Source: Plantactinospora sp. BC1 (lineage in GTDB: Bacteria; Actinomycetota; Actinomycetes; Mycobacteriales; Micromonosporaceae). Taken from it: a stretch of 64,000 bases of DNA. The notes under the pieces were generated by a model, which searched no databases, had not been told where the DNA came from, and saw only the letters and a program-made list of their open reading frames with translations. Positions within the stretch are counted from its first letter, which is position 1, and every line of letters begins with the position of its first letter. The position numbers were made by a program, and so were the translations under genes. The stretch spans positions 6,882,001-6,946,000 of the forward strand of contig NZ_CP028158.1 in the NCBI RefSeq assembly GCF_003030345.1. The letters run 5' to 3'. Below are positions 53,071 through 62,457 of the stretch, piece after piece.

Positions 53071-53252
53071 ACCTCCCACGCGACCAGGGACTCGACGACG
53101 ATTTCGCGTCGTCCGCACCGCGGTGCCGCGCACCGGCACGTGGCGATCCGCGGCCCGGACGCTACCCTCCGATTTCGGGACGCCTCGGCTCGCGGCCGGG
53201 GCCGCTCGCGGGCTGCACCCCTCCAGCCCGCGACGACGAGAGGAGACGGCGC

Positions 53253-54224
53253 ATGCTTGTCGACTGGCCACTGGACCGGTTGCGCGACTACCGACCGAAG
53301 CGCGAGGAACCGTCCGACTTCGACGCCTTCTGGGCCGACACCCTGGCCCAGGCCCGCGACGCCGGCACCCCGGCGCGGTTCGCACCGTACGACGCCGGAC
53401 TCTCCACTGTAGAGGTCTTCGACCTCACCTTCTCCGGCTTCGCCGGCCAGCCGGTACGCGGCTGGTTCCTGCTCCCCCGGCACAGCACCGGCCGACTCCC
53501 CTGCGTCGTCGACTACCTCGGGTACGGCGGCGGGCGCGGGTTGCCGCACGAGTGGCTCGCCTGGAGCGCCGCCGGCTACGCCCACCTGGTGATGGACACC
53601 CGGGGCCAGGGCAGCGCCGGTCACCTGGTCGGCGACACCCCGGACCCGGACCCGGTCGGCCTGCCGCAGACCCCCGGTTTCCTCACCCGGGGACTCACCG
53701 ATCCGAGCAGCTACTACTACCGGCGGGTCTTCACCGACGCGGTCCGGGCCGTGGAGACCGTCCGGGCGCACCCGAGGGTCGACCCGGAACGGGTGGTGGT
53801 GGGCGGCACCAGTCAGGGCGGCGGGATCAGCATCGCCGTCGCCGGCCTCGTCGACGGGCTCGCGGCGGTACTGCCGAACGTGCCGTTCCTCTGCCACTTC
53901 CGCCGGGCCACCGAGATCACCGACGCCACGCCGTACCACGAGCTGGTGACGTACCTGCGGACGCACCGGGGCGACGTGGAGCAGGCGTTCCACACCCTCA
54001 GCTACTTCGACGGGGTCAACTTCGCCAGCCGGGCGAGCGCCCCGGCGCTCTTCTCCGTCGCCCTGATGGACGCGGTCTGCCCGCCGTCGACGGTCTACGC
54101 CGCCTTCAACCACTACGCGGGCGAGGAGAAGGAGATCACGGTGTGGCCGTACAACGGGCACGAGGGCGGGGCGGGTTTCCAGTTCCCCCGGCAGGCCGCA
54201 CTGCTCCGCCGGCTCTTCGGCTGA
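53253..54224 (+). CDS. CE7 acetylxylan esterase / cephalosporin-C deacetylase family
   Basis: 323 residues, alpha/beta hydrolase. Nucleophile Ser187 in GGTSQGGG, the family's RGQG motif in MDTRGQGSA, and the HE pair in NGHEGG near the end. No signal peptide, as usual for CE7, which removes acetyl groups from imported xylo-oligosaccharides. GAGGAGA lies before the ATG. The next gene begins 3 nt after its stop. Confidence 0.9.
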   Translation: MLVDWPLDRLRDYRPKREEPSDFDAFWADTLAQARDAGTPARFAPYDAGLSTVEVFDLTFSGFAGQPVRGWFLLPRHSTGRLPCVVDYLGYGGGRGLPHEWLAWSAAGYAHLVMDTRGQGSAGHLVGDTPDPDPVGLPQTPGFLTRGLTDPSSYYYRRVFTDAVRAVETVRAHPRVDPERVVVGGTSQGGGISIAVAGLVDGLAAVLPNVPFLCHFRRATEITDATPYHELVTYLRTHRGDVEQAFHTLSYFDGVNFASRASAPALFSVALMDAVCPPSTVYAAFNHYAGEEKEITVWPYNGHEGGAGFQFPRQAALLRRLFG

Positions 54225-54226
54225 CC

Positions 54227-54970
54227 GTGGGTAGCTCGGAGCAGCGGAGGGTCGCCGAGCCGGTCGCCGGCTACGGCGCCGCCTTCGACCGGCTCTTCGT
54301 CCGGGGCCGCGACGCGGTGCTGGCCGGCAACCACTACCGGGACTCCCCGCCGGTCGACGGCGGCCGGTGGGGGCTGTCGGTGGTGCTGCCGCCCGATCCG
54401 GCCTGCGCCGCCCGGCTCGCGGCGGTGACCGCCGAGGCGCTCGCGGTGGCCGGCCCCGACCACTGGCCGACGGGTACGCCGGAGGCGGCGCATTTCACGG
54501 TACGGGCGTTGGAGGCGCACCGCAGCGGCGTGCGGGCCGGCGATCCGCTGGTACGCCGGGCCAGCTCGGCGCTGCGTCGGGCCGCGGCGGCGTGCCGGCC
54601 GGTACGCCTGGTACTGCGCGGGCTGACACTCACCCCGTCCGGCGTGATGGCCTGCGGGTACCCGGTCGACCCGGCGGCGGACGAGTTCGCCGCGCGGCTC
54701 GGCGGCGAACTCGGTGCCGACGCCTGGTTCGAGGCCGACTTCACCCGGGACATCTGGTACGCCACCCTCGTGCACTTCACCGGGCCACTGCGCGATCCGG
54801 TGGGCCTGGTCGACTGGGTCGCCGCAAGTCGTGGCCTGCACCTGGGTGACGTGGTCGTCGGCGCGGCCGAGCTGCTGCGCTTCCGGTTCAACGGCCGCCA
54901 GCCGGTACGGGTGCCGCTCGCCCGCGCACCCTTCGGCACCGGCACCGGTACCGGCACGGGTACCGGATAG
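54227..54970 (+). CDS. 2H phosphoesterase-like protein
   Basis: 247 residues. Two HFT motifs (AHFTVRAL and LVHFTGPL) about 95 residues apart are the signature of 2H (LigT-like) phosphoesterases, which act on 2',3'-cyclic or 2'-5' linkages. GTG 54227 is the first start after the esterase stop; the frame is open far upstream but overlaps that gene. The C-terminal GTGTGTGTG tail is encoded by a short repeat. The two genes are likely co-transcribed, for no obvious metabolic reason. Confidence 0.7.
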   Translation: MGSSEQRRVAEPVAGYGAAFDRLFVRGRDAVLAGNHYRDSPPVDGGRWGLSVVLPPDPACAARLAAVTAEALAVAGPDHWPTGTPEAAHFTVRALEAHRSGVRAGDPLVRRASSALRRAAAACRPVRLVLRGLTLTPSGVMACGYPVDPAADEFAARLGGELGADAWFEADFTRDIWYATLVHFTGPLRDPVGLVDWVAASRGLHLGDVVVGAAELLRFRFNGRQPVRVPLARAPFGTGTGTGTGTG

Positions 54971-55094
54971 TCCTGGCACGGTCCGGACGCCTCCGGCCGA
55001 CGGCGGCGGGAGGCGTCCGCGGACATCGGACGACGCGGCCACCTCCGCGACCGGGCGTGGGTCAGCGGGCCCCCACCGGAGGCGACCGTGGCCG

Positions 55095-55100
55095 TATGAT
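55095..55100 (+). promoter_or_regulatory. -10 box upstream of the subtilisin gene
   Basis: TATGAT, 105 nt before the ATG at 55206. No clear -35. Confidence 0.4.
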
Positions 55101-55205
55101 TACCCGGCTCCCCGACCGGTCGCACCCGACCCGTCCGCAACACAGTCGACGACGACTGTCAGATCCACGTCCGCCGCTTCTCCTCCGGCCGTCCGTGAGG
55201 AAACG

Positions 55206-56870
55206 ATGGTCCGGAAGTCACGGGAGGAATCGATGGACTCCGACAGCGTCGACCCGGGCCGTCCGACGGAGCCGCTGCCCGCCGAGTTCGGTTCGGCCGA
55301 GCAGAACGCCGACGGCGGCGACCGGGCGAGCCCGCTCTCGCCGGTGCCGACCTCACCCAGCCTGGTCACCGACTCGGTCATCGCCCGGCCATTGCAGGAG
55401 CGGATGCGGGAGTCGGGCGAGGAGCCGATCGGCGTGGTGATCGAGCTGCGCACCCGCTACGTCGGCGGCGTGCGCCGGGCACAGTCCCGGGTGACGGAGC
55501 TGATCCGGGAGGTCGCTGACGCCGAGACGCCGGTCTGGCCGATCGGCTCGTACGTCAGCACCGCCCTGACCGCCGCGCAGATCCGCGCCCTGGTCGCCGC
55601 CGACGCCGAGGAGGCCGAGGAGGTCGCCCAGGAGCAGGCGGAGATGGAGTCCGGGCTGGCGGAGCAGGCACCATATTCCGGCCCGGCCACCGAGGAGCCG
55701 TCGGCGTCGACGGTCGGCGCCGGTCCGGCCCCGCGCTCGGCGATCCACCGCATCTGGCCCAACTTCGAGGTCCAGCCGCTCATCCACCGCTCGGTGGTGA
55801 CCACCAAGTGCCAGGCGGCACACCGGGCCTTCAACGCGTACGGCCAGGACATCGTCTGGGCGGTACTCGACTCCGGCATCGACGAGCGGCACGGGCACTT
55901 CCAGCGGCACGGCAACCTGGCCCTGACCCCGCCACTGGCGCACCGGTCCTTCGTCGGCGACAGTGACGCCGAGGCGACCAGGGACGTGGCCGGGCACGGC
56001 ACGCACGTCGCCGGGATCCTGGCCGGCGAGCAGATCGTCGCCGACGACCAGGATCCGCTGACCGCCGCCACCTTCTATCAGCCGGAGGCGGGTGACCTGC
56101 GTACCGAGCGGCTGCGCCTGCGGTCGATCAGCGGGATGGCGCCGCGCTGCCGGCTGCTCTCCTGCAAGATCCTCCGGGACGACGGCTCCGGTGACATGGC
56201 GGCGGTGCTGGCCGCGCTGGAGTACATCCAGGAACTCAACGACCACGGCCGGGAACTCCTCGTGCACGGGGTCAACCTGTCGGTCGGCTATCCCTTCGAC
56301 CCGACCTGGTTCGCCACCGGTCTCAGCCCGATCTGCCGCGAGGTCGACCGGCTGGTGCAGTCCGGCGTGGTCGTGGTGGCGGCGGCCGGCAACACCGGCT
56401 ACGGCTACGTCATCGACGCCGGTGGCCGGCGGATGCGGACGGCGTTCGACCTGACCATCAACGATCCCGGCAACGCCGAGCTGGCCATCACGGTCGGCGC
56501 CACCTCGTGCCGGCCGCACGCCTCCGGCGTCTCCTACTTCTCCTCCAAGGGTCCGACCGGGGACGGCCGGGCCAAGCCGGATCTGGTGGCCCCGGGTGAG
56601 CGGGTGATCAGCGCCGGTACCGGCCGACTGCTCGACCAGGCGCGGCTGGGCGTCCCCGGCGCGACCTACGTGGAGAACTCCGGCACCTCCATGGCGGCAC
56701 CGCACGTCTCCGGGGTGGCAGCGGCGTTCATGTCGGTGCACCAGGAGTTCATCGGCCGCCCGCACCGGGTCAAGCGGGCGCTGCTCGACTCCGCCACCGA
56801 CCTCGGTCGGGATCCTTCGTTCCAGGGCCGTGGCCTCGTCGACGCGATGCGGGCCCTCCAGTCGGTCTGA
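55206..56870 (+). CDS. S8 family serine protease (subtilisin-like), no signal peptide
   Basis: 554 residues. The triad is Asp222 (VLDSGID), His264 (GHGTHVAGI) and Ser495 (GTSMAAPH). The N-terminal 200 residues are acidic and contain a segment VVIELRTRYVGGV like an inhibitor-type prodomain; no secretion signal is visible. RBS GAGGAAA precedes ATG 55206. The next gene starts 27 nt after the stop, so the protease and an alpha/beta hydrolase form a unit. Confidence 0.9.
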   Translation: MVRKSREESMDSDSVDPGRPTEPLPAEFGSAEQNADGGDRASPLSPVPTSPSLVTDSVIARPLQERMRESGEEPIGVVIELRTRYVGGVRRAQSRVTELIREVADAETPVWPIGSYVSTALTAAQIRALVAADAEEAEEVAQEQAEMESGLAEQAPYSGPATEEPSASTVGAGPAPRSAIHRIWPNFEVQPLIHRSVVTTKCQAAHRAFNAYGQDIVWAVLDSGIDERHGHFQRHGNLALTPPLAHRSFVGDSDAEATRDVAGHGTHVAGILAGEQIVADDQDPLTAATFYQPEAGDLRTERLRLRSISGMAPRCRLLSCKILRDDGSGDMAAVLAALEYIQELNDHGRELLVHGVNLSVGYPFDPTWFATGLSPICREVDRLVQSGVVVVAAAGNTGYGYVIDAGGRRMRTAFDLTINDPGNAELAITVGATSCRPHASGVSYFSSKGPTGDGRAKPDLVAPGERVISAGTGRLLDQARLGVPGATYVENSGTSMAAPHVSGVAAAFMSVHQEFIGRPHRVKRALLDSATDLGRDPSFQGRGLVDAMRALQSV

Positions 56871-56897
56871 CCCAGACGCAACGGACGAGGTGCACTG

Positions 56898-58256
56898 ATG
56901 CAGTTTCCGTACGCGGAGGTGGAGATCCGGTCCACCGGCGAGATCCACGACGACGCCCAGCGGCGGGCGGCGGTGGAGCTCGTCGCCTCCTCCGGCGCCA
57001 CCGACGTACTCGTGCTCTGCCACGGCTGGAACAACGACATCCCGCAGGCCCGTCGCCTCTACCAGCGGCTCACCGACAACCTGGCGGCGGTACGCCCGGC
57101 GGTGCCCGGCGCGGCGTCCCGGACCCTGGTCGTGGTCGGCGCGCTCTGGCCGTCGATCCGCTGGTCGGACGAGGACGAGGTGGCCGGCGGCGGGGTCGCG
57201 GTCGGCGACCAGGCAACGGCGCTGGTCGGGGCGATCGCGACCCGGGTCGAGGATCCGGCCCGGGCGGCGCTGCTGACCCGGCTGGTGCCGAGACTGACGG
57301 ATTCGGCCGAGGCCCGGCAGCGGTTCCTCGACGCCCTGCGGGAGCAGATCCCGCCCGCGCCGACCGCACCGTCGACGGCACCCTCGACGGCACCGTCGAC
57401 CGGTGCGACGGAGGTGGACGAGGACCCGCCGCCGACGGCGCTGCTGCACGCCGACGCGGAGACGGTCTTCCAGGCGGTGGGTGGCCCCGTGGTCGACCTC
57501 GGGTCCCCGGAGCGGACCGGCGGCGCCGCCGCCAGCGGCAGCATGTCGGGCGGGATGGCCGACACCACGGCCGGGGCGACAGCCGGCGGGGCGGCCGGGT
57601 TCGGCTTCGACCTCGACAGTGTGCTGGCCAAGGCGCGCGGGGTGCTGAACATCACCACCTACTACACGATGAAGGACCGGGCCGGGAAGGTCGGCTCGGG
57701 TGGCATCGCGACGCTCCTCTCCGAGCTGGCCGGGGCGTCGATGTCGGGCGTACGGCTGCACCTGGCCGGTCACTCGTTCGGCGCCCGGGCGCTGGCCGCC
57801 GCCGCCGTACGGCAGCCCCGGCTGCACTCCTACACGCTGATGCAGGGCGCCTTCAGTCACCACGCCTTCGCGGTGGACTTCGACGGCCGGGGCGGGAACG
57901 GACACTTCCGCTCGCTGCTGGCGGATCGGCGGCTCACCGGCCCGATGCTGGTCACGCACACCGTCAACGACCGGGCGGTCGGCCTGGCGTACGCGGCGGC
58001 GTCCCGGCTCGCCCGGCAGGCCGGTGCCGGGCTCGGCGACGCCAACGACCCGTACGGCGGGATCGGCCGGAACGGGGCGCTGAAGACACCCGAGGTGGTC
58101 CAGCCCGGCGTCGAGCTGCTGGAGGTGGGCGGCAGCTACCAGTTCCGGCCGGGGCGGGTGTTCAACCTGAAAGCGGACAGGTTCATCAGCTCGCACGGCG
58201 ACGTCAGCGGTCAACAGGTTGCCTACGCTCTGTATTGTGCGATCAACAGTCAGTGA
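56898..58256 (+). CDS. Alpha/beta hydrolase, lipase-like
   Basis: 452 residues. The nucleophile elbow is LAGHSFGARAL (Ser293) and the oxyanion region LVLCHGWNND is at about 37-46. A low-complexity insert (Thr/Ser/Ala/Pro-rich, about 155-235) interrupts the fold. No signal peptide. Co-transcribed with the S8 protease; such pairs are reported to me only as uncharacterised loci. Confidence 0.8.
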   Translation: MQFPYAEVEIRSTGEIHDDAQRRAAVELVASSGATDVLVLCHGWNNDIPQARRLYQRLTDNLAAVRPAVPGAASRTLVVVGALWPSIRWSDEDEVAGGGVAVGDQATALVGAIATRVEDPARAALLTRLVPRLTDSAEARQRFLDALREQIPPAPTAPSTAPSTAPSTGATEVDEDPPPTALLHADAETVFQAVGGPVVDLGSPERTGGAAASGSMSGGMADTTAGATAGGAAGFGFDLDSVLAKARGVLNITTYYTMKDRAGKVGSGGIATLLSELAGASMSGVRLHLAGHSFGARALAAAAVRQPRLHSYTLMQGAFSHHAFAVDFDGRGGNGHFRSLLADRRLTGPMLVTHTVNDRAVGLAYAAASRLARQAGAGLGDANDPYGGIGRNGALKTPEVVQPGVELLEVGGSYQFRPGRVFNLKADRFISSHGDVSGQQVAYALYCAINSQ

Positions 58257-58396
58257 GATCGGTGTCTCGGCCCTGCCCGAGGCGACGGTTCCGGCCCGCC
58301 CGGCGGGCTGAATCCTCGCTGGGCTTTGATTGACTCGGCCGCCGGTGGGTACCGTCCGCGCTGTACCCTGACGGGTCCGGTGACCTTGGAGGCGCC

Positions 58397-58894
58397 ATGA
58401 CGGACGGTCCGTTGCACGATCAACGGACGGAGACACAGCATGAGCCTCTGTTGCTCCAGGCCGAATTCGACGGGGACCAGGTCGCCGAGGTACGCCGCGC
58501 GCTGACCGAGTGCCTCCTCGTGGCCGGCTTGACCGGGGAGCGGCTGGACGACTTCGTGACCGCGGTCAACGAGGCGATGACCAACGCGGTCCGGCACGGT
58601 GGCGGAAGGGGCGAGCTGCGGTTCTGGCGGCGACGGCACCTGATCTGTGAGATCCGGGACTACGGGAGGGGCTTCGGCGATCCTCAACCGACCGTTCCGA
58701 CCAGCCGTCCCCGCCCCTCCGCCAGCGGCGGGATGGGGCTCTGGCTGGCGCAGGAACTCGCCGACTCGATCGAGGTGCGCAGCGACGCCGACGGGGTCCG
58801 GGTACGGCTGAGCATGGCCGTCACCGGCCCGGCCGACGTACCGGCGGCGTCCGGACCGGACGGCACCGCTGGCTTCGGCCCGAGTCACGCCTAG
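58397..58894 (+). CDS. RsbW-like anti-sigma factor ATPase
   Basis: 165 residues, HATPase_c_2: VNEAMTNAVRHGGG (N-box), EIRDYGRGF (G1) and GGMGLWLAQELAD (G2). Such proteins bind sigma factors or STAS partners and phosphorylate the latter. GGAGG lies before the ATG. No partner gene adjoins; it could work with the stressosome at 35-41 kb. Confidence 0.88.
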   Translation: MTDGPLHDQRTETQHEPLLLQAEFDGDQVAEVRRALTECLLVAGLTGERLDDFVTAVNEAMTNAVRHGGGRGELRFWRRRHLICEIRDYGRGFGDPQPTVPTSRPRPSASGGMGLWLAQELADSIEVRSDADGVRVRLSMAVTGPADVPAASGPDGTAGFGPSHA

Positions 58895-59059
58895 ATCGAC
58901 CGGACCGTGTGACGGTTTGGCCCGCTCGACCTCCGGCCGACCGCGCCCCTCCGGGACGAGCGCGACGGACGAGCCGGCGACGGACGGATCGGGGACGGGC
59001 GAGCGGGGAGCTGCCATGCCGCAACTCCCCACCCGCCCTCCCCCGGGCAGCGGGTCCGG

Positions 59060-61162
59060 TCAGCCGCGCGGCACCGAGTCGGCGACCGCGCCCGGCACCG
59101 GCTGGTAGCCGGTGGCCCGGGTGCTGAACGTTCCCCGGCCCTGGCTCCGGCTGCGCAGCCGGGTCGCGTAGCCGAAGAGTTCGGCCAGCGGCACGGTCGC
59201 GGTGACCACGACGGTGCCGGCCCGGGTGGTCGAGCCGACGACCCGGCCGCGCCGGGCGGCCAGGTCGCCCAGCACCGCGCCGACGGCGTCGTCCGGCACG
59301 GTCACCGTCACCTCGACCACCGGTTCCAGCAGGACCATCTCGCTGGCGGCGAGCGCCGCCCGCAGCGCGAGCCGGCCCGCCGTACGGAACGCCAGCTCCG
59401 AGGAGTCCTTCACGTGGGTGGCACCGTCGGTCAGGGTGACCCGCAACCCGATCACCGGGTGGCCGCCGAGCGGCCCGTCGGCGAGCGCGTCCCGGCAGCC
59501 GGCCTCGACCGCCCGGACGTACTCCTTCGGGACCCGGCCGCCGACGACCGTCGAGGAGAACTCGAACTCCGGTACGTCGCCGTCGCCCGCCGCCGGATCG
59601 CCGGGAAGCGGTGCCACGTCGAGGACGACGTGCGCCCACTGGCCGGCGCCACCGTCCTGCTTGACGTGCCGGTACACCAGTCCGGTGACGCCGCGCACGA
59701 CGGTCTCCCGGTAGGCCACCTGCGGCCGTCCCACGGTCACCTCCAGCCCCACGTCCTGGCGGATCTTCTCCACCGCCACCTCCAGGTGCAGCTCTCCCAT
59801 CCCGGAGAGCACGGTCTGGCCGGTCTCCGGGTCGGTCCGGACGGCCAGCGAGGGATCCTGCTCGACCAGCCGGGCCAGTGCCGAGGCCAACCGTCCGGTG
59901 TCGGTGCTCCGGCGCGCCTCGACGGCGACCGAGACCACCGGGTCGGCGGCGGTCGGCGGTTCGAGCAGCAGCGGCGCCTCGGGGGCGCAGAGCGTCGTAC
60001 CGACCCGTGCCGACTTCAGCCCGACCACCGCGACGATGTCGCCGGCCGCCGCCCGGTCCACTTCGGTGTGCCGGTCGGCCTGCACCCGGAGGATCCGGCT
60101 GACCCGTTCGGTACGCCCGGCTCCGGCGTCCAGCACCACTCCTCCCTTCCGGACTGTGCCGGCGTAGACCCGCAGGTAGCTCAGCCGGCCGGTACCGGTC
60201 GAGTTGACCTTGAACACGAGCGCGGTGAACGGCGCCGCCGGGTCGGCGGGACGCTCCCGCCGCTCGCCGTCGGAGGTGCTGCCGCGCACCGCCGGGACGT
60301 CCAGCGGTGACGGCAGGTAGCCGACGGCCGCGTCGAGCAGTGGCTCGATGCCGCGGTTGTGGTACGCCGAACCGCAGAGCACCACCACGCCGTCCCCGTC
60401 CCGGGTCAGGTCCCGCAGCGCGCCCCGGAGCGTCTCGGCGGCCAGCGTCGACCGTTCGCAGTACTCCTCCAGCGCGGCCGGATGCCGCTCGGCGACCGCC
60501 TCCACCAGTACCCGACGACGCCGCTCCGCCTCCGCCCGCAGCTCGTCGGGAACCGGGCCCTCGACGGGGGTCTCCGCGCCGTCGGCCCAGACCAGCGAGC
60601 GCATCGTGACCAGGTCCACCACGCCGGTGAAGTCGTCCTCCCGGCCGATCGGCAGTTGCACCACCAGCGGGGTGACCCGGAGCCGGTCGCGGATCGACCG
60701 GACCGCCGCGTCCAGGTCGGCGCCGGCCCGGTCCAGCTTGTTGACGAAGGCGATCCGGGGTACGCCGTGCCGGTCGGCCTGCCGCCACACCGACTCGCTC
60801 TGCGGCTCGACTCCGGCGACACCGTCGAAGACCGCGATCGCGCCGTCGAGTACCCGCAGGGCCCGCTCCACTTCGTCGGCGAAGTCGACGTGCCCCGGGG
60901 TGTCGATCAGGTTGATCCGGTGACCGGCCCACTCGCAGCTCACGGCGGCGGCGAAGATGGTGATGCCGCGGTCGCGTTCCTGGGTGTCGAAGTCGGTGAC
61001 GGTCGTCCCGTCGTGCACCTCGCCGCGCTTGTAGGTGGCTCCGGTGGCGTAGAGGATCCGTTCGGTGGTGGTGGTCTTGCCGGCGTCGACGTGGGCGAGG
61101 ATGCCCAGGTTACGCAGCAGACCAAGCGGGTGGGAAACGTTGCGGTGCAGCTCGGTACGCAT
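59060..61162 (-). CDS. Elongation factor G paralogue (EF-G-like GTPase)
   Basis: 700 residues, five EF-G domains. G1 is [16 protein letters not shown]3 DTPGHVDF, G4 NKLDRAGAD. It lies outside the rpsL-rpsG-fusA-tuf operon, so it is a second copy similar to the accessory FusB-type EF-G of Streptomyces, or a ribosomal-protection-type factor. ATG 61162 is preferred over the open frame to 61393. The 450-nt upstream region holds a candidate leader peptide and hairpin that may attenuate it. Confidence 0.92.
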   Translation of the reverse strand: MRTELHRNVSHPLGLLRNLGILAHVDAGKTTTTERILYATGATYKRGEVHDGTTVTDFDTQERDRGITIFAAAVSCEWAGHRINLIDTPGHVDFADEVERALRVLDGAIAVFDGVAGVEPQSESVWRQADRHGVPRIAFVNKLDRAGADLDAAVRSIRDRLRVTPLVVQLPIGREDDFTGVVDLVTMRSLVWADGAETPVEGPVPDELRAEAERRRRVLVEAVAERHPAALEEYCERSTLAAETLRGALRDLTRDGDGVVVLCGSAYHNRGIEPLLDAAVGYLPSPLDVPAVRGSTSDGERRERPADPAAPFTALVFKVNSTGTGRLSYLRVYAGTVRKGGVVLDAGAGRTERVSRILRVQADRHTEVDRAAAGDIVAVVGLKSARVGTTLCAPEAPLLLEPPTAADPVVSVAVEARRSTDTGRLASALARLVEQDPSLAVRTDPETGQTVLSGMGELHLEVAVEKIRQDVGLEVTVGRPQVAYRETVVRGVTGLVYRHVKQDGGAGQWAHVVLDVAPLPGDPAAGDGDVPEFEFSSTVVGGRVPKEYVRAVEAGCRDALADGPLGGHPVIGLRVTLTDGATHVKDSSELAFRTAGRLALRAALAASEMVLLEPVVEVTVTVPDDAVGAVLGDLAARRGRVVGSTTRAGTVVVTATVPLAELFGYATRLRSRSQGRGTFSTRATGYQPVPGAVADSVPRG

Positions 61163-61308
61163 GGCCGATGGCCTCTCTGGATGATCTGATCTCCGCTCTC
61201 CGACGGCGCGATTTCCGCGACGTCCCCTGGGCAGGACGCGGCCAGGCGGGACCCCCGGGCCGGCAGCCGGACCGACCGAGGCGACCAGCCGGTCGACGGA
61301 CGCGACCA

Positions 61309-61326
61309 CCCCGGCGACGACCGGGG
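61309..61326 (-). promoter_or_regulatory. Perfect hairpin in the EF-G leader
   Basis: CCCCGG-N6-CCGGGG, 147 nt before the EF-G start and 74 nt after the small frame; could be an attenuator. Confidence 0.4.
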
Positions 61327-61399
61327 TCGACGTCGGGGTGTGGCTCGGGGAGGATTCGTCACGGATCTGCGGTGTGGCCGCGCGGGCCGACACCGGACG

Positions 61400-61465
61400 T
61401 CAGGAAGACGCCAGAATCACCCGGTGCAGCGACTGGGGAATGACGACAGCGGTGCGGTAGCGCAC
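61400..61465 (-). CDS. Candidate leader peptide, 21 aa
   Basis: GTG at 61465 is preceded by GGGGAG with six-nt spacing, a good ribosome site. The peptide reads VRYRTAVVIPQSLHRVILAS and one more Ser. It lies between a likely promoter and the EF-G paralogue, as leader peptides of antibiotic- or translation-stress-regulated genes do. No database support is available to me. Confidence 0.35.
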   Translation of the reverse strand: MRYRTAVVIPQSLHRVILASS

Positions 61466-61535
61466 GGCCGGCTCCCCTCACTCGTCGTCGCGCGCGTCCG
61501 CCATCGATGGCCAAGATCGCGCTGGGCTGGTCACG

Positions 61536-61541
61536 AGTGTA
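61536..61541 (-). promoter_or_regulatory. -10 box for the EF-G leader transcript
   Basis: TACACT on the minus strand, about 70 nt before the small frame. Confidence 0.4.
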
Positions 61542-61614
61542 CTGAACGGAACCCGGACGCACAGCCCGGTTTTCCGGGCCGCGACAGGGTCCGGACCGCC
61601 CGGCGCAGCCGTGC

Positions 61615-62457
61615 TCACTTCACGGCGCCGGCGGTCAGGCCCTGCACCAGGAAGCGTTGCAGCATCAGGAATCCGGCCGCGACCGGCACGCTGACCACCA
61701 GCGAGGCGGCCATCACCTGGTTCCAGTAGACACCGGCCTGGGTGGAATAGAGCTGGAGCCCGACCGGCAGGGTACGGCTCTGCTCGCTGGTCATGATCGA
61801 GGCGAAGAGCACCTCGCTCCACGCCGTCACGAAGGCGTAGATGGCGACCGCCACGATCCCCGGGGTGGCGACCGGCACCACCACCCGGAGCAGCGCGCCG
61901 ATCGGCCCGGCGCCGTCGACCAGCGCCGCCTCGTCGAGTTCCCGGGGGATCGAGTTGAAGTAGCCGACCAGCATCCAGATGGAGAACGGCAGCGAGAAGG
62001 TCAGGTAGGTGATGACCAGACCGAACCGGGTGCCGTACAGGGTGATGCCGGTGAGCTGGTCGATGTTGACGTAGATGAGGAAGAGCGGCAGCAGGAAGAG
62101 GATGCCGGGGAACATCTGGGTGGAGAGCACGGTGACCGAGAAGAGGGCCCGGCCGGGAAACCGGAACCGGCTGATCGCGTACGCGGCGAAGACCGCGACC
62201 AGCACCGAGCAGACCGCGGCGGCGGTGGAGACCAGCACGCTGTTCAGGAAGTACCGGCCGAGCGGGATGGTCCGCCAGATCTCGGCGAACGGGCTCAGCG
62301 TCAGCTCGGTCGGCCACCAGTGGAACTCGCCCTGCACGTCCCGCAGCGGTTTCGCCGCCGAGGTCGCCATCACGTAGAGCGGCAGCAGCACGATGACGGT
62401 GAAGAAGGCCAGGCCCACCCAGCGGACCCAGCGGAACCAGCGGGGCTCAAACAGCAC
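61615..62457 (-). CDS. Sugar ABC transporter permease, MalG-like
   Basis: 280 residues, six helices. The EAA loop that contacts the ATPase is DEAALVDGAGPIGALLRVVVP. Its start overlaps the end of the other permease gene by 11 nt. With it and the binding protein it forms a CUT1-type importer; the ATPase is probably the shared MsiK protein encoded elsewhere. Confidence 0.93.
   Translation of the reverse strand: MLFEPRWFRWVRWVGLAFFTVIVLLPLYVMATSAAKPLRDVQGEFHWWPTELTLSPFAEIWRTIPLGRYFLNSVLVSTAAAVCSVLVAVFAAYAISRFRFPGRALFSVTVLSTQMFPGILFLLPLFLIYVNIDQLTGITLYGTRFGLVITYLTFSLPFSIWMLVGYFNSIPRELDEAALVDGAGPIGALLRVVVPVATPGIVAVAIYAFVTAWSEVLFASIMTSEQSRTLPVGLQLYSTQAGVYWNQVMAASLVVSVPVAAGFLMLQRFLVQGLTAGAVK

Larger units (their letters stand above)
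61163..61614. other. 452-nt leader region of the EF-G paralogue
   Basis: Contains a -10 box (61536-61541), a small SD-preceded frame (61400-61465) and a hairpin (61309-61326), all on the minus strand. No other gene is seen. Confidence 0.45.

Noticed and set aside
55353-58436. Very long minus-strand open frame across the protease and hydrolase genes
   Set aside because: Mirror frame of high-GC coding DNA; composition is Arg/Gly/Asp-rich and motif-free, whereas the plus-strand genes have complete active sites.
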